From the NCBI GenBank assembly GCA_026545765.1, contig JAIFAC010000294.1:62001-126000 (forward strand): a stretch of DNA of 64,000 nt, written 5' to 3'. Positions 33,601 through 45,973 of this stretch are shown piece after piece. This DNA comes from Plantago major (Eukaryota; Streptophyta; Magnoliopsida; Lamiales; Plantaginaceae). The first letter of the stretch is position 1; each line of letters starts with the position of its first letter. A model generated the notes under the pieces. The model had not been told where the DNA came from and did no database searches. It saw only the letters and a program-made list of their open reading frames with translations. The position numbers and the translations under genes were made by a program.

Positions 33601-36600
33601 TGCCTCCCGACCAAAGCACAATGGCTATTTGATAGTGGATGCGAAAGCACATGACAGAGACAAAGCAACTGTTGATTACAAAGCTTGCAACACAGACCGT
33701 AGCATCGATTTGTTGGAGAATTAAATCCTCTCCGGGATTTGGCAACGCCAAATTGGGGACTTTAACAATCACTAACGATTGTATGTTAAGGATTTGAAAT
33801 ATAATCTATTTAGCATGAGCCGCTTATGCATAAGGGTTTTACTATAAAATTCAAAACTAAATACCAAAACTAATCGACAATGAGTCAAAGGCATACCTTA
33901 GTTGGTCATGGAAAGGCGCTTTATGTCGATTGGGCATCTCGCCACAATCAAGAATGTCTCATGGTGAGTCAATCGTCACATAGAAGAGCACCGTTATGGC
34001 ACAAAAGAATGAGTCACTTGAACTTCAAAACTCAATAGACTTGCCAAGAAAGAGTTAGTGGTTGGTCTTCCTGCAACATCTTTCAGAAAGGATGGTATCT
34101 GTTCTGCCTGCCAGATGGGGAAACAATCTAAGATCTCTTTCAAGTCCAAAATCAGACACTCTAGTGTTAGACCACTGCAACTTTTACACATGGATCTATT
34201 TGAATCATCTATAACTAGTTATGCAGAAAGAAGTTCGTCTCGTTGTTGTAGATGACTTCTCAAGATTCACTGGGTTGTCTTTCCAAACACAACTGATGCC
34301 GTGGTGGAGATACCAAACTTGCTGAAAAGCTTGAAGTCATGAAAATGACAAGGTATCCGCAATCGTAATGCACTATGGTATCGAGTTTGTCAACCAAAGA
34401 CATAAAGAAGTTTTGTACCGCAAAGGTATACAACACCAACTTTCCTCTCAGAAGAACACCTCAACAAAATGGTGTTTGGAAAGGAAAATGAACCCTTAAA
34501 GAAGCCAAGGACAATGCTAATGACATTGAAATAAGTGAAATTTATTGGGTTCAAGTCGTAAACACACTGTTACACTCGTAATGTATGTTTGATAAACAAA
34601 CACCATGACAGGACCCCCTATGAAATCTTGGTTGGTAGATCCCCTAATATCAAACATCTGAGAGTATTTGGTTGTAGATGTTTTGTTGTAAACAATGGGA
34701 AAGATTATCTGAGAACATTTCAACCAAAGGCAGATGAAGGTGTTTTTCTTGGCTATTCCACAAACAGCAAAGCTTACAGAGTTTACAACAAAAGAACAAA
34801 GAAAATTGAAGAATCAGTTCATGTTGTATTCTATGAAGGAAATAAGAAAACACCTCCTATTGATGAACTCTCAGAAAGGTTCAAAGAATTATTACTGAGG
34901 GATTCTAAAGAAGAATCTCGTAAAGGAAAACATCATTATGGAAAGTGAGGATGACTCTGACGTAGAAAAGCTTGAAAAGCCTAGTAACAACAAGATGGCT
35001 CACAAACATGATGAGGAATTACCTATGAGTTTTCCAGAAATGGAATAGGTTACTGAGAACCTTCATCATGAAGAGGTATCTGAAAATAAGAATGCTGAAA
35101 TGCATGTTTCAGATATCTCTAACACTGGAAAAGTGTCAGATATCAATGACATTTCCCATATGTCAGATATCTCAGATACTGAAAAAGTATCAAATCAAAA
35201 TCTTAGTGATTCACATTCAGATCACTTGGATATTGATCCTACTAGCACTAAACCTATGATGAGATGGATCAAAGATCATCCTACAAAGGATATAATCGAC
35301 CAATTAATCGTGGTGTTAGTACGGAGAGCAATAGCTGAAAATGCTAACTCTCTTTCGATGTTTCATCTCAATATTGAACCTAAAATATAGAAGAAGCATT
35401 AGGAGACCAAGATCGATCTCGCAATGCAAGAAGAGTCGATCAATTTGAGAGAAACAAAGTCCGGAAACCGGTTCCATTTATAGAAGGAATATCCGTGATT
35501 GGAACTAAATGGGTTTTCGTAAACAAGATAAATGAGTCCGTGAAATAACCGTAAACAAAGCAAGATTGGTTGCCAAGGATTTACCTGCATCAAGGTTTAG
35601 ATTTTGACGAGTCATATGCACCAGCTTGCAAGATCGATGCAATAAGACTCTTTCTAGCCTTCAGCTCATAAAGATTTCAAAGTTTATCGATGGATGTCAA
35701 AAGTGCATTCCTAAACTATGAACTTGCGTAAGAAGTTTATGTTGAGCAACCACCGGCTTTGAAGTTTCCTCGTAAAGTAGAATGGTCTATAAACTACGTA
35801 AAGCTCAGATGGATCAAACAGCTCCAAGAGCATGGCATGACTTTGCCAAGTACCTTCTGGAAAATGGTTTCAAGAAAGGTGAAGTTGATAAATCTTTATT
35901 TACCTTAAATCATGATGGGAAACTACTCTTAGTTCAAGTATATGTTGATGACATCATATTTGGATCTAAGGACAAGCAACTTTGTAATGACTTTGCAAAT
36001 CTCATGAAAAACAAGTTTGAGATGAGCATGATGGGAGAAATGAATTATTTCCTAGGATTGCAAGTCAAGCAACTCAATGATGGAATATTCATTAGTCAAA
36101 CAAAGTATGCAAAAGATATGCTCACAAAATTCGCCTTAAGCTTTCTGAAAAGAATGCTAAGATACCTATGAGCATTGGAACCAAAATGACCTATACTGAA
36201 TCAGATAAGAGTGTTGAAGAACATAAGTATAGGAAAATTATAGGTTCACTACTTTACCTCACTGCAAGTAGACCTGATATTCAATATGCCGTTGCAGTAT
36301 GTGCTAGATTTCAGACAAATCCAATGCAAACACACTACAACATTGCTATGAAAATATTAAGGTATGTAAAAGGTACAGTAGATGTAGGATTGTGGTATCC
36401 TAAAGAAAGTGGATTGAGTTTAGCTGGGTACTCAGACGATGATTATGCTGGATCATTGCTTGATAGGAAAAGCACCTCAGGAACTTGTCAGTTTCTGGGT
36501 ACTAGACTTATCTCATGGTTTAGCAAGAAGCAAAACTCAATTGCAACTCTACCACAGAGGCTGAATATATTGCTGCTGGTTGTTGTGCAACACAAATTCT

Positions 36601-36892
36601 GTGGATACAATAACAACTTCAAGACTATGGACTCGATGAGAAGAAAACTCCCATTTTCTGTGCCAACACAAGTGCTATTGCGATTACACAGAATCCTAAA
36701 TTTCATGCCAGAACAAAGCACGTTGATGTTAGACATCACTTCATCAGAGACCATGTTGAAAAAGGCAATATATAGATACTCAAGATTGGCACTGAAGACC
36801 AACTTGCAGATATCTTCACTAAGCCACTACAAGAAAGTAGATTCTTAGCCTTAAGACATAGTCTTGGACTAATGGAACTACCAATGAACTGA
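33601..36892 (+). pseudogene. pol: Copia-D pol: protease, integrase, RT, RNase H
   Basis: Protease Asp-Ser-Gly codons are at 33631-33639. The integrase zinc finger is intact around 34000-34130 (KDGICSACQMGK). The integrase core and C-terminal part run to about 34950 (open 34589-34948, INKHHDRTPYEILVGRSPN). The RT 5' half (35480-35830) is scrambled at CAG/CTG sites. From 35782 it is open through YVDD (35941-35952) and [12 protein letters not shown]. RNase H runs from about 36380 (GYSDDDYAG where C has GYSDADYAG) and ends LMELPMN-stop at 36890-36892. A TAA at 36610-36612 replaces a CAA, a C-to-T change that looks like genuine decay. Confidence 0.9.
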
Positions 36893-36901
36893 AAGAGTTC
36901 A

Positions 36902-37013
36902 GGTATCTGAAACAGGCAACCAGAGAAGAGGTATCTGGAACGGGAAACCAGAGAAGAAGTATCTGGAACGGGCAACCAGAGAAGAGGTATCTGGAACGGG
37001 TATCCAGAAAAGA
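36902..37013 (+). repeat. Four 28-bp tandem repeats just after Copia-D pol
   Basis: The unit is about GGTATCTGGAACGGG followed by AACCAGAGAAGA, repeated four times, with further diverged units to 37110. Several units contain TCTGG-AACGGGNA-CCAGA, a short hairpin. Copia-C has a single unit near 22508. Minus-strand open frames here are only repeats of this unit. Confidence 0.9.
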
Positions 37014-37416
37014 GAAAAGAGAAATCTTGAACGGGTATCCAGAAGTCAAAAAGGCTAAAGAGCAAAAAGATAGCTTAAGATCTCTGAGACGGGAACTCAG
37101 ATATCTGAATCACTCTATAAAACGGGAAACAAAAAAGAGAATAGTATAACTATCTCATCAATAACTACTCTTGAAACTCATTATTTCTATCTTGATGAAA
37201 ACTTGGAAAAATCCTAAGTAAAAGATGATTCAGATGCTTATTGTGTCGTTGGTCATACAGAATTGTGATTCAGATAGCAAGTCGCCAAAACTCATTAAAT
37301 GGGCACAATTACACTTGCTGATTGTGATCATTGCTGAAGAAGCAATGGTGACCCTCGATGAAGTTAAGCGATTGATTTGTCCGGTGGAAATCAGTAAATA
37401 GTGGACTGTTGAAATT
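37014..37416 (+). other. Copia-D post-pol spacer
   Basis: No coding sequence recognised. Besides diverged ACGGG units to 37125, it contains AT-rich sequence alignable with the spacer in C. Confidence 0.6.
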
Positions 37417-37724
37417 CAGACATGGCCCACTAAGCATTTAATGCCGAACTAGCTTTTGCTCACGCCTGGTTGCAAATTACAGATACGTACACACAAAATC
37501 AATTTGTATGTATTTGTCTGGGATTCAATCTATATATATAGGATTTTGGCAAATGAAATCACTTTTGCCTAATCCAAATTTCATCTTGCACAAGAATAGC
37601 AAATCCTTCTCGATTCTCTGCAAACCTCTACAATCTCTCGCAAATCAAGATTAAGTTTTTCCAAAAGAATCACCAATCAAATCTCTTTCAAACACCAATT
37701 TCAAATCCTACACTATATAAAGAG
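37417..37724 (+). promoter_or_regulatory. Internal promoter and leader of the Copia-D accessory gene
   Basis: CAGACATGGCCCACTAAGC starts the conserved block at 37417-37443, and the TATA box CTATATATATAGG is at 37530-37542. The ATG at 37725 is about 195 bp further. Order and spacing are the same in B and C. Confidence 0.65.
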
Positions 37725-40700
37725 ATGGCCTCCAAGAACACTTCAACGTAAATCCTAATCCTCCACCGGTCACCGAAAAGCACCAGAGTTGGTTATTGTA
37801 AACAATCGACCGTAGGAGTTTTTAATCGACCATTGACTTCAAGTCACGTAATGATTTGGGTGGTTCCATGGTCGAGGAATACCTCTCATCGCAATAGAAA
37901 ACCAAACCGAGTAAAATTGATTCTCGACATGCTTGAAAAGGCACAAATCAAGGGTTTTCTATCCGCCGCCAAGTGGAATTTCATCACCGATGTGTTGGAA
38001 TTTTACAACAACTCCAGATTATTTCCTCGTATCCAAGGCACCGAAATAGTGTCTATCAAAACCTCACCAAGGAAAGGAAATCCTTCCTGACTTAACAACC
38101 TTCTCAGAAGTTGTTTGAGGTTCAAAATCTTGGAAAGGATTTTGAAATAAACACCAAGGATGATGAACTCCTTGAAGGTGTTAAAGAACTTTACAAAGAC
38201 GTGTGATCTTGAAAATCGATACACCCACCGAAGTTCAAACTTGTTACATCCCAACCGTATATCCGTTGGTTCACCGATGTACCGCTTGCATTCTTCACAG
38301 ATGCTTTGATGGTCTACAAGGAGGTGCGACTGATAAGCCAAGAACGATGGATCATGATTTTCTTGTTGAATCAACAAGACAAAAGGCCGGAAAACCCTTT
38401 AATCGGGGAAAGTACGCCTTCATGAAATTCGTGAAGAAGATTCAAGGCTTGAGCCTAAGATTGTCAAAGGACTAGCTGAGCCAAAGGCCACAGAGGTTAT
38501 GGTCCAAGTTATGCTACTTGGAAAAGCTTGGGATCGAGCTCAGAGACGGCCGAAATAGCCAACAAGAACTACTCTACAAATATGAGTATACAAATCATGA
38601 AAAAGGTTCTAGGTCTCGTAAAGGTCCTAAGAAGCGAAAATCAAAAGATATCTCAAGAAAAGGTTACTAAGAAGCCGTAACTTCAAGAAAGAAGTCTGCT
38701 GGCAAATCAAAAGACACACCCAAAGAGGTTGTCAATTCTCAGATATCTGCAGGCATTGCCGATGAACTGATAATGGCAGATAAACTCATCAATGCTGCCA
38801 AAGAGTTATCAACTACTGAACAAGTAGACTCAGCAAGAGAAAGTGCTTTCAGAAATGTTGCGACTAATGCAGAAAGCCTTGCTGATGAACTCATAAATGC
38901 TGCCAAGAGTGGTGAAAAGCACCAAGCCCCATCTGCAGAAACCGCAGGAGTTATGGACCAATCGCCTAATGCTGATGAGAGCTCTGACGATGAAGATGAT
39001 GAACTAGTCATCTCTCAAGTCCTAGAAAGAACAAAGAGGGCTAAGGTTACTGAAAAAGTAACTGGTGATAAGGTATCTGAAGAAGAACCTACACCACAGG
39101 TTGCTGAGACTATGCAAAGGTTGTTGGTGCAAACACATCATCAGGGAATGCTTCTCTTGAACAACTTCACAAAGCCCTGATGAGTGGTATTTTAGTGCTG
39201 GCAGATGCTGATGGAAATGCCACATCTGAAAATCAGGAAGAACCTTCTACTGATCAATCTTCCGCCTGCATAACCACAACAACCACAAACACAATAATTA
39301 CAACAGCCACAAGTGGCTGATGAAATGGTAAATGAACTCCATTTTGAATTACCAAGAATATCAGAGGTCAAGAAAATCCAGAATCGAAGGTGTTCCCAAC
39401 TCAATGAGAGGGATTAAACTGAGACATTAACTCAGAATGATCAATCAGGGGAGGCAACTGAGTTGGACACTCAGGAAAGGTGTGAAGTACCAGAAACTTC
39501 AAACAAAGAAACTGCACTAGGACAAGACGACCAATGTATAGAAAGGTCACAAGTTCCAGACCAATCAAATTAAACCGCCGTAAATGACTAGTTTAACTCT
39601 TACCTTGTGAAAAAATTTATACTTATAAATCTTGTTTCCTCATAAGCATTTCTTTGTTACAGGCTGAGTTAGAAACGCAGAAACAAGAGGAAGCTGAGAA
39701 GCTTGCCTCAGATACTGAAAAAGAGGTTCCTTCAACCTCAACTCTTGAGAAATCTGAGCCGTACATGTAAATGATTCTTAAAGAGAACTAATTTTCAAAA
39801 AAATGTTTATGTGCTCATTCATGATAAATGTTTCTAACAGGCTCCAACTGAGATGGAAGAAGATAAGGCAGAAATGCCAGAGACAAACCCAGAAACCAAC
39901 AAGGTTTCTGAAGAACACATCACTGAGCCTTCAAACTTGAAGGTATATGATAATCAAGTGACAAGTATTCTTCATCTTGGGTTATCCTTTATCTCTTCTA
40001 ATATTCAATACTTTCTACTTACAGGCTATTTCAGAAGTAGAAATGCAAGGATAAAGTTGCACTTCCCTGATCAATGGAAATTGATGAAGCCCCAAGGCAA
40101 CATCACTTGAAAGAACACCGTGACATCGCACATAAGTTTCGAGAAAATGAACTGAGCTTCCTACCGAGGAAGTAAGTAGCACAAATCGTAATTCATTAAA
40201 AGCATATTTGCATAGATTCTTTCAAACTATTTCCTAAGTATTGTATTTCTCTCAGGTTCAAGAAAGAAAGGTTGATGAGGACCAGACTTCCAAGTCTCCA
40301 CCTCACAACAAGATATCTGAGACACCAATTGTCTCAGTAGAACAAGTCTCGAGCCTGATGTACTTACTCGTGTAACTCTAAACTAAACTACACTTCTACT
40401 CAGATATCTACAAAAGTTTTGAAACTCACTCAAACCTGCTTCTTCAGCTCAAACAGATGCCAAGGTGTTCCCATTGAAGAAACAAGGACCTACTTCACTT
40501 CTTCAAAGCTCACACCGCCAAAGCATATTCAATGCTTCAAGAAATGGCGGTTAAGGTGCTCGATCTCCGAAATATTGAGATTCACTGATCAACCAACCAA
40601 AGTAGCACGAGCTCTTGACCGAAACATATGTCCAAGCAATGTTCCCTCTGTAACAATATATGCCATACGACTTACTACATAAGGACTTTTCCAGAAGTGG

Positions 40701-43182
40701 CGATAGTTTGATACATGCCTTTGAACAGTGATGGTCGACAAGATTACAGATGGCATTCAAGCCATTCCGCCTGCACTTCGCAGCTTATACCTTCAACAAG
40801 AAGAAGTTAATGGGCGTAAGATCACTATCCCTAAGTGATCAATCTTGTATCAAGATGATGAGGAGGAATAAATGAATGAAAATTACTTTGATGAACCTCC
40901 CACTGACCATCAACAAAAGGATGATAATGACAAAAAGGATGATGATGATGCCCCTGCACCAGGGACCGGAGGAATTTCACAGAGAAACAATGCCTCAACT
41001 GCTGAAAAGCAAACTGAGAAGACTTCACGTAAATCTCCGCCTTCATCACCTCGTAAATCTACTCATCCATCTTCTAACCAACATGCGCTATTAATAACAA
41101 GTAGTCGAGCTTTTGACTAAACAAATCGAAAATACTAAACACTCAAACCGTAAGTGCTCAACTCGCATAACCGCTGAAGAAGAACAACACCCATCTTCAA
41201 CCGAAGATCAAATAGCTAAATCCAGAGATAAGATTGATCAACTACAAGATCTATACTTAGAAGAAATGATTGCTTACTCTGAGGTTAAAGAGCTACGGGA
41301 TGCTGTGCAAAAGATCACCAAAGAACTCGATACTGAAGAAGTATCTGAAGTCAAGCATGATGCTAAGGCTGCATCATCTTCGAAAGAAGTACCATCCTCC
41401 TCCCAGAAAGGAAAGAAACCAATCTCTGAGATGGTTGCTGGACTCGATACGATCGATGAAAATGTCCAAGAGGATGAAGATCACTGGGCTAATCACTCAG
41501 ATGATGAAGAAGACAAGACTTTGGCAGAACACCGCCATGAACATTTAGCGGTTTCTCACTTGAAAAGGAAGTTGATTGCTCCTACAATATTCAACAAACT
41601 GCCAAACGTCCACTCCCATGAATACATGAACAGGTACCAAGTACTGGCTACTCTGAACAAGGAGATGTCTTCACAAAACAAGGAAGTAATTGCCTCGCCC
41701 CTCGAATGAGAAAGTTCACCGAGCTCATCACTCGAGAACAACTAGCATGGTCATTGCTCGTAAAGATCCGGGAATGATAAGGGACGATGATGTCTTTAGT
41801 GAAAAATCTTTTCAAGAGGCAAGTTACACCGGAAAAGCAGATGCCATCCTAGCCCATTAGCGTAGCTCACCGATAAGGACAATGGACTTATCAAGCAAAA
41901 TCAGAGCTCAAAGTCAACTTCGGTTGGTCACGCCTATAATTATCTACAAGGGCACTTTGACTCTCTCGATTCCTTTATGAGACCGAGTCACCAACAATGA
42001 CTAAGGGGAAAGAAAGTACAACTGACCTCAAAGTCGGGGAATGGGAAGAAGGAGATGAAAACAAGAAGAAATCTGGAGTGCGGCTCTAAATGAAGAAGAA
42101 AACTTCCCACCACCACTCGTAATCAATGAACCCTCCTCAAGCCAAGTCATGGTAAATAGTAGCCGCTTAAACCCAATCAAGGAACCAAATGGTAACAAGG
42201 GCCATGGCACGTAAACCTCCAAGGAGTACCAAGGCTCCAAGGAGAAGATAAGTTAGAGGATTGATGAATCTTCCAAGAAGGTCAAATCAAGTCCCGGGCA
42301 ATGAAGAAGGTCAGAAACTCTCACAAGATCTAATCTTGATGATGATGAAGAGACCGATGAAGATGAAGCTCCTCTTCGTAAAAAGGAAAATTGAAAGCCT
42401 AATCGAGCCCATAGTCGCAAAGCCTCGCAACTAAAACTCCCTCCGAAATACCAAGTCTATCCAGGTGGTGGTTCTTCAAGCAACAACCCCAAAGAGAATT
42501 CAAGATGTAAAAGGAACATCGAGAGTCGAAAGCAAAGACAAAGTCAACTTCCACTCGTGCCGTAAGAAGCCAAAATAGAGTATGTGAAGTATGACAATGA
42601 TTCCTCCGCTTACAGTGCATCAATCAAAAGAATGGCTATTGGATTCGAACCAAGCATCTATTGGTAAATTCAAGATTTCGTAACCAATCCATAAACAACT
42701 TTTGGCATGGAGAAAGATAAACCTACCTTGATCAACACCAATCACATCAAAGCATGGTCGATTTTGAAGTTGTCAAGAGAACTGCCATGAGAAAGGACCT
42801 CTCGATGAATGTCCATATGGAAAGCCGATGATGTGCATGCACTCAACATTACGAACAGCACAAGAGCAAGACTCATGTGGAACCCATGAGTCGCTCTATC
42901 CGATGTAAGATCAATACAAGGGTGACATCGATATCTCAAGATTATCTACTAATACTTCAAGCTTTCGACATCGTAATAGAGCATGCCCGAAGTGGGGAAA
43001 GTACCTATGGGTCATGCATTTTGCCAAGAAAAATCCTACCAAAACCTACAAAGAGGTCTCATGGATTTGCCAGAGACAGAGATGCTCGCTTAACTCTTCT
43101 CTATGATTATTCTCATGACATCAAAAGGTTTGGAGATAGGAAATTTGCAAACCGATCCATAGAAATACTCAAGAAGACTTGA
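37725..43182 (+). pseudogene. Copia-D accessory gene, six exons, unknown function
   Basis: The start at 37725 opens MASKN. The N-terminal domain (ITDVLEFYNNSRLF) is heavily frame-broken to about 38660. A cleaner acidic stretch (38773-39180) contains DKLINAAK and DELINAAK repeats and the block SSDDEDDELVISQVLE. Introns are 39580-39662, 39777-39840, 39943-40024, 40172-40255 and 40372-40447 (64-84 bp). Mini-exons 2-4 are 114, 102 and 147 nt, multiples of three as in B. The last exon carries a coiled coil and an acidic region (open 41113-41709, ISEMVAGLDTIDENVQEDEDHW) and a C-terminal block ending near 43182. Two donors (CGTGTAAC at 40368, CCGTAAAT at 39578) look like CAG-GTAA with the CAG altered. 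Confidence 0.72.
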
Positions 43183-43535
43183 AGATTGAAGACTTGAAGA
43201 CTAGTTCTTTAGATGTTTACTTGGAGCTTCGTTACTCTGTTGTCCTAATTTACTATGTAGCTTTTGTATTTTTTGCCGATCGAGCTTAATCGTAATATGT
43301 ATCAAGTTATCTCAGAACTTTAGTTGTAACTTATCCAAGAACTTACTCTCGATAGTATTCTATAAAAGATAACTTGTCAAAGAAAGATCACACCTTGTGA
43401 TTTCGTTGATGTCTACTTTCCGCACTTAATTATATGAATTGAAAGATCTTAAGAAATGATTAAGTGGTGGATTGTTTCTCATCCGTATTTGTAATAGGAA
43501 GATAGTCATCGCTGACCGATCAAAATGGGGAAATT
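43183..43535 (+). promoter_or_regulatory. Copia-D 3' untranslated region and polypurine tract
   Basis: CACTTAAT (43433-43440) and ATTAAGTG (43459-43466) form the shared inverted repeat. The tract AAAATGGGGAAATT (43522-43535) abuts the LTR; a T interrupts the purines. No coding sequence. Confidence 0.88.
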
Positions 43536-45201
43536 TGTTAGATATTTAGTTAGAAATATCTTTAGATTTTGATCAAAGAACATGATGACTTATCTTAGTC
43601 TCGTAAAGGTGATTAGTACTCGTTCACTTGAACATTGTAAAAGAGGAAAACCACTAAGTATGATAGTCTAGCTAATCTTGTATAGGATGTTAGGTCTCAA
43701 AATATAATTTTATTTTATGAAAAGAAGACCAAGAAGAAGACATCCAAGGTAAATCTCAACGACATTGAAGACTTGAAGAAATCGCACAAGATTATCGAAT
43801 CGTTGTTCAGATATCTTAGCTGACATCTTAAAGACACGAATAGTTTCAAACAAACCGTCACAAAGAGATATCTCGAGAAATAAGATACATATCGAAAATA
43901 AGGAAAGTGTCCATGTATATCTACTCCGATACCTTGAGCTTTAACCACGTTTCTGAAAGAGAAATATATATTGCAAACAAAGTTGTTTCAATAAATACAA
44001 GTGGTATCTGAAGAATGAAGATAAGGACGTGCAAAGAATCAGATAACACTAGTCTCTGATACAAAGCATAGTTCCGTTGGCACTACAGGACAAAAAGTAT
44101 AGTACAATGCATTTAATGCACGGACAGAGATGTCTAAATAAAAGCAACGGCAGCTTCTGAGAAGAAGACAAAACCTGCTACAGTACTATACACAGATATC
44201 GATAGTTTGAATTTGAGCCTAACGGATACTATTCAAACGGCACTCAAATTCATCTATAAATATCAACACTTAGACTGCTTGAGAGACACACCTTGAACGA
44301 GACAGAACCTTAGACACACGATCTCTGAATATCTTACTCTCTCAAAGCAACTTACTTATCATCAAAGCTTTCTGTTGCGACTAAAACTTTTGATCTTGAG
44401 TAAACACTGAAGTTCTAAGTGTCCTGATCCTAAACAAGCAAAGCTATCTGTGAAGGAGTTGAATCAAAAGATCAACTATCTGAGATTCATTCTCTTGAAT
44501 GATATCATAAGACTGGGTCAAGAAAAACGAACAAGATACCATACAATCAGAAAGTGTATTAAGTAACTTAGTTCACGAGCTATCGATTAATCAAAAGTTA
44601 TTAAGACGCCATCCGACAACTCAAACCAAAACCAACACCATAATCAAGCGTGAGTACAGGAAGTACTTAGTTTGAAAAATCGTGAATAACTCCAAGGTTA
44701 CCGAGTATAGGAAGTACTTGATTTGGGAAACTAAGGAATAACTCCAAGGTTATTGAGTATAGGAAGTACTTAGCTTGGGAAGCTAGGAATAACTCAAAGC
44801 TTTCGAGTAGGAAGTACTTGGGTGAAAGCGGGAACAACTCGGGGAACATTTGGTTGGGAACCAATTGTTAAGAATCTTAGAATAGGATTATTGTAAGGAG
44901 AACTCAATTATCTGTTCTAGTGAATTCTAGGTCTCGATAGACCAAGTGGATTAGTTGGAGGATTACGCCACCTCCGTATACCACTATACTTGTGTGTTAT
45001 TTACCTTTCAGATTTACATTTCAAAGAACACATACACATATTAACTGCTTCGCACTTATCTTTATTAAGTCTTCCGACTGATTTAAGTATCGATATCTAT
45101 TCAGATATCTGAGAAATAGTTGTTATCGACAAAAGTTTTAAAAGACTATTCACCCCCCCCCCCCCCTCTAGTCTTTTACTTTGCCGTTATCTGGACCAAC
45201 A
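43536..45201 (+). repeat. 3' LTR of Copia-D (1666 bp)
   Basis: It pairs with 29437-31112. The TATA box is near 44253. The C run in the U5 hairpin loop is 14 bases (about 45152-45166) against 6 in the 5' LTR. CAG/CTG differences run in both directions between the two LTRs: CTCGTAAAGG near 43602 here, and CTCGAGAAGAAG near 30055 in the 5' LTR. Confidence 0.96.
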
Positions 45202-45206
45202 CAAAG

Positions 45207-45968
45207 TATTCTCTCAAGCACTCTACTACCCTTTCTGAAAGATTTCTGTTGCTTGAAGAATCACTAGTAGTTCTAAGTTGTCCTGAACCTTAACAAGAGA
45301 TTGTTATTCGTGAAAGAGTTGAACTATCGACAACCTTTCAAGCTCATTCTCCGTAATCGACACCAATTACTGGTCAAGAAGAGCAGACTGTCATCCACTG
45401 AACAAGTGTACAAGTGTATTAAGTAGTCTTGTTCTATTAGGCACTCTGAAAACATAAATGAAAAGTTATACGAGAAGCCTCTTTGACAAACCTTATAACC
45501 AACACCATCAAGGCGTGGAGTAGAAAAAGTACTTGATTTGGGAAATCAGGGAATAACTCCAAGGTTATCTGAGTAGAGGAAGTACTTAGCTCTAGGAGTC
45601 GGGAATAACTGTGGGGAACATTTGGGAACCATTTGTTTAGGAATCTTAGAATAGGATTATTGTAAGGTGAACTCAATTATCTGTTCTAGTGAATTCTAGG
45701 TCTCGTAAAGACCGGCGGATTAGTTGGAGGATTACGCCACCTCCGATACCACTATACTTGTTGTGTTATTTACCTTCTCAGATTTACATTTCAGAAAGCA
45801 CACACACTTACTTATTGTTTCTACACTTACCTATCTTAAAGTCTTCTGGCTCGATTTAAGAATCGAAACCCTAGGTTTCGAGAAATCGTGTTTATCGACA
45901 AAAGTTTTAAAAGACTATTCACCCCCCCCCCCCTCGAGTCTTTTACTTGGCCGTTATCTGGACCAACA
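45207..45968 (+). repeat. 3' LTR of Copia-C, right portion
   Basis: It resumes at TATTCTCTCAAGC exactly where the left portion stopped and ends CCAACA at 45968, followed by CTTGT. It contains a hairpin unit, TGATTT-GGG-AAATCA, near 45535-45550. A run of 13 C lies near 45922. Confidence 0.95.
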
Positions 45969-45973
45969 CTTGT

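Larger units (their letters stand above)
29437..45201 (+). mobile_element. Copia-D: complete Sirevirus-like element (15,765 bp), youngest in the nest
   Basis: It is uninterrupted, with LTRs at 29437-31112 and 43536-45201 and perfect CAAAG duplications at 29432-29436 and 45202-45206. The order is PBS, gag, pol, tandem-repeat spacer, accessory gene, polypurine tract. It is the innermost insertion and so the most recent. Its genes still look badly broken, which is odd for the youngest copy and is largely explained by CAG/CTG errors. Confidence 0.97.
15081..45968 (+). mobile_element. Copia-C: Sirevirus-like element, complete but split by Copia-D
   Basis: It is bounded by TGTTAGGAAT and CCAACA, with perfect CTTGT duplications at 15076-15080 and 45969-45973. 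It runs 5' LTR, PBS, gag, pol, spacer, accessory gene, polypurine tract and 3' LTR on the plus strand. Copia-D occupies 29437-45201 inside the 3' LTR. Its LTRs (1403 and about 1412 bp) are shorter than those of A, B and D, so it is a distinct subfamily. Its insertion disrupts exon 1 of the Copia-B accessory gene. Confidence 0.96.

Noticed and set aside
36736-37065. Minus-strand frame with repeated FSGCPFQI/PVPDTSS units, or a CRISPR-like array
   Set aside because: It is the complement of the 28-bp post-pol tandem repeats. Units are contiguous without unique spacers, so it is neither a gene nor CRISPR.
15081-45968. Repeat-induced or deamination mutation as the cause of the CAG/CTG differences
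   Set aside because: Those processes change C to T and lose CG. The changes here gain CG and alter length, in patches.
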